A stretch of 7,353 nt of DNA from Clostridiales bacterium. GTDB taxonomy: Bacteria > Bacillota > Clostridia > Oscillospirales > Acutalibacteraceae. Where the stretch lies: contig DXVY01000079.1 of NCBI GenBank assembly GCA_019417145.1, positions 1-7,353 on the forward strand, written 5' to 3'. The position numbers and the translations under genes are program-made. The notes beneath the pieces are model-generated. The model made no database searches. It saw only the letters and a list, made by a program, of their open reading frames with translations, and had not been told where the DNA came from. This document shows positions 1 through 4,603 of the stretch, piece by piece. Position 1 is the stretch's first letter; each line of letters starts with the position of its first letter.

Positions 1-37
1 CGGTACGGTTGCCGGGCGGCGGGGACGACTAGGGGGT

Positions 38-541
38 CTATTCTTTTATCAAGGCGTACATGCGCATATCCAGCACCCTGCCGGTTTTTACCGCGTTTTT
101 CCGCAGGACACCCTCACAGACAAAGCCGTTTTTCTCCAGCACGCGGCAGGAGGCGGTGTTGTAGGCAAAGGGCTCGGCAAAGATCCGGATAATATCGGTT
201 TGAGAAAAGATATACCGGCAGGCTTCCCCCACCGCACGGGTAGCCAGGCCCTGTCCCCAATGCGACTGCGCGATATAATAGCCAAGCTCGGCGGTGCGCC
301 GGTGTATATTGGCCTGGCGGGTTACGCTTATGCTCCCCGCCACCTGCCGGTCGGCCAGCACGGCAAAAGCATACACGGCGTCGCCTTGCCGCTGCATGGC
401 TCGGATATAATCCTCCGCGTCGGCCTTGGTATAGGGGTGGGGGATGCCGTCCCGCAGGTTGCTCAGAATATTGGAATTGTCGATGATCCGGGCCAGCCGG
501 GGCGCGTCCTCCATCTGCCAGGGGCGAATGATGCTGTCCAT
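38..541 (-). CDS. GNAT family N-acetyltransferase, RimJ/RimL type
   Basis: A 167-residue protein with the layout of the GNAT acetyltransferases that move an acetyl group from acetyl-CoA to an amine. It is closest in appearance to the RimJ/RimL group, which acetylates protein N-termini or small amines; the substrate cannot be told from sequence. Visible marks are the N-terminal strand (IIRPWQMEDAPRLARI, residues 4-19), motif A with the acetyl-CoA pyrophosphate loop (HWGQGLATRA, residues 94-103), and the C-terminal signature NTASCRVLEKNGF (128-140) typical of this branch. Length is normal for the family. The start at 541 is chosen because it has a good Shine-Dalgarno, AAAGGGGAGG, 8 bases upstream. 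The frame stays open upstream to 1051, but that part is Pro/Arg-rich and unlike any GNAT N-terminus. It is transcribed divergently from the tRNA deacylase gene. The family call is firm, the substrate unknown. Confidence 0.93.
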   Translation of the reverse strand: MDSIIRPWQMEDAPRLARIIDNSNILSNLRDGIPHPYTKADAEDYIRAMQRQGDAVYAFAVLADRQVAGSISVTRQANIHRRTAELGYYIAQSHWGQGLATRAVGEACRYIFSQTDIIRIFAEPFAYNTASCRVLEKNGFVCEGVLRKNAVKTGRVLDMRMYALIKE

Positions 542-549
542 TTTTGGGG

Positions 550-559
550 CCTCCCCTTT
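550..559 (-). promoter_or_regulatory. Ribosome binding site deciding the GNAT start
   Basis: On the minus strand the sequence AAAGGGGAGG lies 8 bases upstream of the ATG at 541. It supports this ATG over the in-frame upstream ATG at 1051. Confidence 0.75.
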
Positions 560-803
560 AGAAAAATCATTTGTGTATCCCCATGCTGTGCGGTCCCCTG
601 TGGAGCGGCCGACGAATTCGGCGCCTGTGGGGCGGGCGGCCGGGGCAGCGACCGTGCCGACGCAGGTTGTGTATCGTGCCTTGCCCGCCGCGGTTCTCAG
701 CGGGAGCGGCCCTGTGACCGTGGCTTCGGGCACACGGGAAAAGAAGGACCGGCCGGGGAATTTCCGCCGAAAAACCTGAGAAATGGGGCGAATCTCTGCT
801 TTT

Positions 804-831
804 ATTATACCCCGTCCCTCCCAAAAGGCAA
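804..831 (-). promoter_or_regulatory. Putative sigma-A promoter for the GNAT gene
   Basis: Reading the minus strand there is a -35 box TTGCCT (826-831), a 16-base spacer, and a perfect -10 box TATAAT (804-809). The predicted start is near 797. The -35 segment TTGCCTTTTGG reappears inverted at 884-894 in the promoter facing the other way. Called from consensus match only. Confidence 0.6.
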
Positions 832-883
832 GGGCAAAGAAAGAGGGAGGCCGGCGCAAGGGTATATAGCCCCAAAATCCTGT

Positions 884-912
884 TTGCCTTTTGGGGCCGG
901 GTGGAGTACAAT
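884..912 (+). promoter_or_regulatory. Putative sigma-A promoter for the tRNA deacylase gene
   Basis: The -35 box TTGCCT (884-889) is followed by a 17-base spacer and the -10 box TACAAT (907-912), one base off consensus. The predicted start is about 919. The sequence aligns with the minus-strand promoter over the -35, a G-rich spacer and the -10 followed by AAAA, so the two look like copies of one promoter or binding site. It may also serve pcrA by read-through. Confidence 0.6.
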
Positions 913-918
913 AAAAAA

Positions 919-1009
919 GCGCGGCCGTGGACCGACCTGCCGCCGAATGGTTTGGCCATGGGGGGGAGGTCTTGTTCGGAGGGCCGCCGTACAGCAAGAA
1001 AGGCCGCGC
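919..1009 (+). other. Possible structured 5' leader RNA of the deacylase gene
   Basis: Starting at the predicted transcription start, GCGCGGCC (919-926) can pair perfectly with GGCCGCGC (1002-1009). Inside it, GACCT (934-938) can pair with AGGTC (967-971), which encloses a small hairpin GCCGAA/TTTGGC (942-947 with 951-956, loop TGG). This is a nested stem arrangement ending about 40 bases before the start codon. It matches no riboswitch class I recognise, and GC-rich DNA forms stems easily. Confidence 0.25.
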
Positions 1010-1049
1010 GGCGATGGACCGCCCGCGAGGCCTGAGGGAGTGACCATAC

Positions 1050-1523
1050 ATGTCTATTGAAAGCGTACGGGCGTACTTTGCCCAATATGGGATACAGGAC
1101 AGGATCCAGGAATTTCCCGTGTCCAGCGCTACCGTGGAGCTGGCTGCCGCCGCCCTTCACTGCCCGCCGGCGCACATTGCCAAGACCCTTTCCTTTGGAG
1201 TGGGCGGACAGCCCGTTCTGATTGTGGCCGCCGGCGACGCCAGGATCGACAATGCAAAATACAAGGCCCGCTTCGGAACCAAGGCAAAAATGCTGGACCC
1301 CGCCGAGACCCAGGCCCTGGTCGGCCACCAGGTGGGCGGCATATGCCCCTTCGGCATCCGGGATAACGTGACGGTCTACCTGGACCGTTCCCTCCAGAGA
1401 TTCGACGCCGTTTATCCCGCCTGCGGGAGCGCCAACAGCGCCATACGGCTGTCCTTGGAGGAACTGGAAAAATACGCCCGCGCCGCCGGATGGGTGGACG
1501 TCTGTAAGGGATGGGCGGACTGA
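1050..1523 (+). CDS. YbaK/EbsC-family aminoacyl-tRNA deacylase
   Basis: A 157-residue protein of the YbaK/ProX-like editing family. Members hydrolyse mischarged aminoacyl-tRNAs in trans, such as Cys-tRNA(Pro) or Ala-tRNA(Pro), protecting translation fidelity in the cytoplasm. Family marks are the lysine in HIAKTLSF (K45, the position of the essential lysine in characterised YbaK), the nucleotide-pocket loop VGGICPFG (residues 95-102), AKYKARFG (69-76) and the closing GSANSAIRLS (126-135). Length is normal for a stand-alone editing domain. The start has a Shine-Dalgarno (GAGGGAG, 1034-1040) 9 bases upstream. The gene ends 61 bases before pcrA on the same strand, so co-transcription is possible; between them only a 4-bp CCGG/CCGG stem (1528-1540) followed by T5 is seen, too weak to call a terminator. 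The specificity (YbaK, ProXp-ala or another clade) cannot be settled here. Confidence 0.92.
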   Translation: MSIESVRAYFAQYGIQDRIQEFPVSSATVELAAAALHCPPAHIAKTLSFGVGGQPVLIVAAGDARIDNAKYKARFGTKAKMLDPAETQALVGHQVGGICPFGIRDNVTVYLDRSLQRFDAVYPACGSANSAIRLSLEELEKYARAAGWVDVCKGWAD

Positions 1524-1572
1524 ATATCCGGGAGAGCCGGGTTTTTCATGCCATATGGGAAGTTATACAGTG

Positions 1573-1577
1573 GGAGG
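1573..1577 (+). promoter_or_regulatory. Ribosome binding site deciding the pcrA start
   Basis: GGAGG lies 7 bases before the ATG at 1585. The in-frame ATG at 1555 has no Shine-Dalgarno at useful distance, and a further ATG at 1591 would be 13 bases away, so 1585 is preferred. Confidence 0.75.
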
Positions 1578-1584
1578 ACAGAAC

Positions 1585-4179
1585 ATGACCATGCTGACCG
1601 GCAGCGACAATAATTTGGAAAACAGGTTCTGCGCACTTCGCAGACAGATCATACGGCGGGACTTCGCCCGCATGAACGACATGCAGTTTCAGGCGGTGAC
1701 CGCTACGGAGGGCCCCCTGCTTATATTGGCGGGGGCGGGCAGCGGCAAGACCACCGTTCTCTGTAACCGCATCGCCAACCTGGTGAAATACGGCGCGGCC
1801 TATGACAGTTCCGTCGCTCCCGGCGTCACGGAGGCGGAGCTGGAGGCCGCCCGGGCTTACCTGGACGCGCCTTCCGGCGCCGGCGGCCCACTGCCGCGGT
1901 CTCTGGCCGTCCGGCCGGCCAGGCCCTGGGAAATCCTGGCCATCACCTTTACCAACAAGGCGGCCGGAGAGCTCAAGGAACGCATCGCCGCCATGCTGGG
2001 GCCCGATGCGCTGGACGTCTGGGCCGGCACCTTCCACGCCACCTGCGCCAAGATCCTGCGCCGGTACGGCGACCGGCTCGGCTATACCTCTCATTTTACC
2101 ATTTACGACACCGACGACCAGCGGCGGCTGATGAAGGATGTGCAGAAGCAGCTGGGGATCGACGACAAGATTTTGCCCCACCGCTCCATTCTGGCGGCCG
2201 TCAGCAGCGCAAAGGATTCCCTTGTGGATCCGGATGCATTTGCCCGGACGGCGGGGGGGGACTTTCGCCTAAACCAGATCGCCAAGGCCTATTTGCTCTA
2301 CCAGCAGCTTTTAAAGGACGCCGACGCCATGGATTTCGACGACATCATTGTAAACGCCGTGGCCCTCTTCCGTCAAAACCCGGACGTGCTGGATTACTAT
2401 CAGGATAAGTTCCGCTACATTATGGTGGACGAGTACCAGGATACCAACCATGCCCAATATGTGCTGGTAAAGCTGTTGGCCGAGAAATATCAGAATATCT
2501 GCGTGGTGGGGGACGACGACCAGTCTATTTACCGTTTCCGGGGGGCCACCATCGAAAATATCTTGAGTTTTGAAAAGCAGTACAAAAACGCCAAGGTCAT
2601 CCGACTGGAACAGAATTACCGTTCCACCCAGACCATTCTGGACGCGGCCAACGCCGTCATTGGCCACAATACCGCCCGAAAGGGAAAAAAGCTCTGGACC
2701 GAAAACGGGCAGGGGGACAAGATCGATGTGCATACGGCGGCGGATGAGCAGGATGAGGCCCGCTATGTGGCCGACCGGATCCTGGACAATGTGCGGGTCG
2801 GCCGCAAGTTTTCCGACCACGCCGTCCTCTATCGGATGAACGCCCAGTCCAACGCCCTGGAAAATGTTTTCGCCCGGTCGGGCATCCCCTACAAGATCAT
2901 CGGCGGTTTCCGGTTCTATGACCGCAAGGAGGTCAAGGACGTCATCGCCTACCTGAACGTGGTCAGCAATCCCTCCGACGGGGTGCGTCTGCGCCGCATC
3001 ATCAACGAGCCCAAGCGGGGCATCGGCGACGCCACTGTGGCTGCGGTGGCCCAGATCGCCGACGGACTGGGGGTATCCATGTTCCAGGTGATGCGGGAGG
3101 CCGACCGCTTTCCCACGCTCTCTCGGGCGGCTAAAAAGCTTATGGATTTCGCCGCCGTGCTGGAAGAGCTGATCCAGGCTTCCCAGGAGCGTTCCATCCA
3201 CGAACTGTTGGAGCTGACACTGGATAAATCGGGTTACATGCGTTCTTTGCAGGCCCTCGGGGACGAGGGGAAGGACCGGATCGACAACGTAAACGAGCTT
3301 TCCTCCAGCATCCTCCAATACGAGCAGGAGAATGAAGAGCCGACCCTGGCGGGCTTTTTGGAGGAGGTATCCCTGGTCACCGACATCGATTCCTATGACC
3401 AGGGCGACGACCGGGTGGTGCTTATGACCCTCCATTCGGCCAAGGGCTTGGAATTCCCCGTGGTCTTCCTGGTGGGCATGGAGGAGGGGGTCTTCCCCGG
3501 TAACCAGTCCATATACGGCGGCCCGGAGGAAATCGAGGAGGAGAGGCGGCTGGCCTATGTGGGCATCACCAGGGCGCGGGAGGAGCTGGTGGTCACCAAC
3601 GCTTGTACCCGTATGCTCTATGGTTCCACCGGGCGCAACCGGCCTTCCCGTTTTCTGCGCGAGGTGCCGGATGCCTGCGTCAACCCCTCCGGCTTTTTGT
3701 CTTCCGCCGGCGGCCAGGGTCGCTTTGGGGAGAGCTATGTGCGAGACAGCCTGCCCTTTGGCTCGGGAGGAGAGCTGCCGGATAGATACTTTGCCGGTCG
3801 TCCCGCGACGAGAAGCCGAGCGGCGGGTCCCGGCCAAATGGGCAACAGGCCGTCCGCCGGGTATGGGGCCGGGGGCTTCCGGCGGGCCGGGAGCGCCGAC
3901 GCCGGCGCGGCTTCCTTCTCCCGCGGTTCGGCGTCCGGCAGGGATTCTGTCCACGCCGGCGGAAAGGCCGATCGTCCCGGCTGGAACGGACCTGCGTCCG
4001 GCGGAGCCGACGCCCTGGCTGTGGGAGAGCGGGTGGTTCACAAGACCTTCGGTCAGGGCGTGGTGCAAAAGGCCACCCCCATGGGCAACGATACCCTGCT
4101 GGAGATTCGCTTTGAAAAGGCGGGCGTCAAAAAAATCATGCAAAATTTTGCCCGGCTGGAAAGGCCGAAATCCGAATAG
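1585..4179 (+). CDS. pcrA: ATP-dependent DNA helicase PcrA (UvrD/Rep family)
   Basis: A full-length 864-residue superfamily 1A helicase. The family translocates 3'-5' on single-stranded DNA, acts in nucleotide-excision repair and replication-fork restart, removes RecA filaments and supports rolling-circle replication. All motifs are present: Walker A GAGSGKT (50-56, K55), Ia TFTNKAA (121-127), Ib GTFHA (148-152), II VDEYQDTN (281-288), III VGDDDQSIYRFRGA (308-321), IV LEQNYRS (341-347), V TLHSAKGLEF (615-624), and VI ERRLAYVGITRA (653-664) with R663. About 690-809 is a Gly/Arg/Ala/Ser-rich, probably disordered linker. Residues 810-860 (VGERVVHKTFGQGVV onward) match the PcrA C-terminal Tudor-like domain that contacts RNA polymerase. 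About 40 extra residues (near 75-113) separate motifs I and Ia compared with Bacillus PcrA. The start at 1585 is chosen from its Shine-Dalgarno; 1555 would add 10 residues. The DNA carries a G8 run at 2253-2260. No sign of frameshift. Confidence 0.97.
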   Translation: MTMLTGSDNNLENRFCALRRQIIRRDFARMNDMQFQAVTATEGPLLILAGAGSGKTTVLCNRIANLVKYGAAYDSSVAPGVTEAELEAARAYLDAPSGAGGPLPRSLAVRPARPWEILAITFTNKAAGELKERIAAMLGPDALDVWAGTFHATCAKILRRYGDRLGYTSHFTIYDTDDQRRLMKDVQKQLGIDDKILPHRSILAAVSSAKDSLVDPDAFARTAGGDFRLNQIAKAYLLYQQLLKDADAMDFDDIIVNAVALFRQNPDVLDYYQDKFRYIMVDEYQDTNHAQYVLVKLLAEKYQNICVVGDDDQSIYRFRGATIENILSFEKQYKNAKVIRLEQNYRSTQTILDAANAVIGHNTARKGKKLWTENGQGDKIDVHTAADEQDEARYVADRILDNVRVGRKFSDHAVLYRMNAQSNALENVFARSGIPYKIIGGFRFYDRKEVKDVIAYLNVVSNPSDGVRLRRIINEPKRGIGDATVAAVAQIADGLGVSMFQVMREADRFPTLSRAAKKLMDFAAVLEELIQASQERSIHELLELTLDKSGYMRSLQALGDEGKDRIDNVNELSSSILQYEQENEEPTLAGFLEEVSLVTDIDSYDQGDDRVVLMTLHSAKGLEFPVVFLVGMEEGVFPGNQSIYGGPEEIEEERRLAYVGITRAREELVVTNACTRMLYGSTGRNRPSRFLREVPDACVNPSGFLSSAGGQGRFGESYVRDSLPFGSGGELPDRYFAGRPATRSRAAGPGQMGNRPSAGYGAGGFRRAGSADAGAASFSRGSASGRDSVHAGGKADRPGWNGPASGGADALAVGERVVHKTFGQGVVQKATPMGNDTLLEIRFEKAGVKKIMQNFARLERPKSE

Positions 4180-4182
4180 GAT

Positions 4183-4220
4183 CCAGTCGCCCCGGGGCCC
4201 GTCGCCACCGGGGCGGCTGG
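4183..4220 (+). terminator. Strong hairpin after pcrA, probable terminator
   Basis: CCAGTCGCCCCGG (4183-4195) pairs with CCGGGGCGGCTGG (4208-4220): 13 pairs with one G-T wobble and a 12-base loop, beginning 3 bases after the pcrA stop. It is followed only by CTTTCC; a better T-run (T6, 4252-4257) lies about 30 bases further on. Position and stability suggest termination or 3'-end protection; the weak T-tract is the doubt. Confidence 0.55.
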
Positions 4221-4332
4221 CTTTCCGGACCACAGTCACCGGTAGGCTCTGTTTTTTCCAGGAAGAAGGACCGGCGGAGAACGGGGCCACAACCCGCGGT
4301 ATTCCTTTTGCATAAATTCCGACGGTTCGCTC

Positions 4333-4543
4333 TTTACATAACCACGCTTTTGTAAAATGCTTATACCCAAAGTATCCACGCTTTCCACCTGGTTTTCCAC
4401 GGACAAACCCTGATTTGAAGCCGTTTGTTTGCTTTCGCCGTTGAAAGTAGTGGAAAACTTCGTGGAAAACGTGGAAAACCAGGGGTTGCTTTGATTTACA
4501 TAATCGTTTTTACGCCTTTTTTATGATGGGAAAAATTACATAA
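4333..4543 (+). repeat. Three direct copies of TTACATAA around the box array
   Basis: TTACATAA occurs at 4334-4341, 4496-4503 and 4536-4543, the first two extended to TTTACATAA. One copy lies left of the TTTTCCAC array and two lie right of it in the most AT-rich stretch. They may be unwinding-element repeats, a regulator site, or coincidence in AT-rich DNA. Confidence 0.4.
4371..4479. repeat. Symmetric array of six DnaA-box-like TTTTCCAC elements
   Basis: Three boxes read on the plus strand: GTATCCACG (4372-4380), CTTTCCACC (4381-4389) and TTTTCCACG (4393-4401). Three read on the minus strand: TTTTCCACT (4449-4457), TTTTCCACG (4461-4469) and TTTTCCACG (4470-4478). From the outside inwards the boxes start 9 and then 12 bases apart on both sides, and every pair is centred on 4425. 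The 30-base arms 4371-4400 and 4450-4479 match at 23 of 30 positions when one is reverse-complemented. In a second register CCTGGTTTTCCACG (4388-4401) is a perfect 14-base inverted repeat of 4470-4483. The boxes resemble the DnaA box TTATCCACA, differing mostly at positions 3 and 9. Binding by DnaA is inference; a plasmid/phage-type initiator or a transcription factor are alternatives. Confidence 0.7.
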
Positions 4544-4585
4544 AGTATACGCACTTTTAACCTTTTGGCCCTTAGGGGGTATAAA

Positions 4586-4601
4586 CTAGTCTGACCACTA
4601 G
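4586..4601 (+). repeat. Small inverted repeat directly before the GLUG gene ATG
   Basis: CTAGT (4586-4590) and ACTAG (4597-4601) form a 5-bp stem with a 6-base spacer, ending 2 bases before the ATG at 4604. It occupies the place where a Shine-Dalgarno would be expected. It might be an operator half-site pair, a recombination core, or chance. Confidence 0.3.
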
Positions 4602-4603
4602 AT

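Larger units (their letters stand above)
542..1049. other. Divergent intergenic region between GNAT and tRNA deacylase genes
   Basis: These 508 bases hold no convincing gene. Open frames on both strands cross the region, but they are the stop-poor frames expected in GC-rich DNA; they have no Shine-Dalgarno and no recognisable domain. The region contains two back-to-back promoters (804-831 minus, 884-912 plus). With these promoters the GNAT leader would be about 255 bases and the deacylase leader about 130 bases. A G7 run sits at 960-966. In the GNAT leader (542-797) I see a fragment resembling the T-box core, but not enough to call a riboswitch. Confidence 0.6.
4180..4603. other. Intergenic region, AT-rich, with repeat array and no gene
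   Basis: These 424 bases contain no convincing reading frame on either strand. The first 120 are GC-rich and hold the pcrA hairpin. From about 4300 the sequence turns AT-rich and carries the TTTTCCAC box array (4371-4479), three TTACATAA copies, a very AT-rich stretch (4488-4560), and a small inverted repeat touching the next start codon. The only promoter hint for the downstream gene is TATAAA at 4580-4585 with a poor -35 (TTTAAC near 4556); it would leave a leader of only about a dozen bases before the ATG at 4604. An 85-codon minus-strand frame (4510-4767) straddles the boundary and looks like noise. Confidence 0.6.

Noticed and set aside
542..797. T-box riboswitch in the GNAT leader
   Set aside because: Only GAACCGCGG resembles the T-box core; the preceding AGGGTGG, the specifier stem and a terminator/antiterminator pair were not found.
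542..1051. N-terminal extension of the GNAT gene (337-residue version)
   Set aside because: The extension is Pro/Arg-rich without a domain, runs across the promoter pair, and the ATG at 541 has its own strong Shine-Dalgarno and a typical family N-terminus.
200..1060. 286-codon plus-strand frame across the GNAT gene and the intergenic region
   Set aside because: It is antisense to a clear GNAT domain, has no recognisable motif, and has no good ribosome binding site.
1528..1546. Terminator between the tRNA deacylase gene and pcrA
   Set aside because: Only a 4-bp CCGG/CCGG stem precedes the T5 run, too weak to call.
2311..4290. 659-codon minus-strand open frame
   Set aside because: It lies antisense to pcrA, whose helicase motifs are complete in the plus frame; GC-rich codon use removes stops on the opposite strand.
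3557..4315. 252-codon plus-strand frame overlapping the pcrA 3' end
   Set aside because: It is an out-of-frame shadow of the GC-rich linker region; the pcrA frame carries motif VI and the Tudor-like domain here.
4371..4479. CRISPR array
   Set aside because: The repeats are 8-9 bases, occur in both orientations and lack spacer-sized unique segments, so they are binding-site-like boxes.
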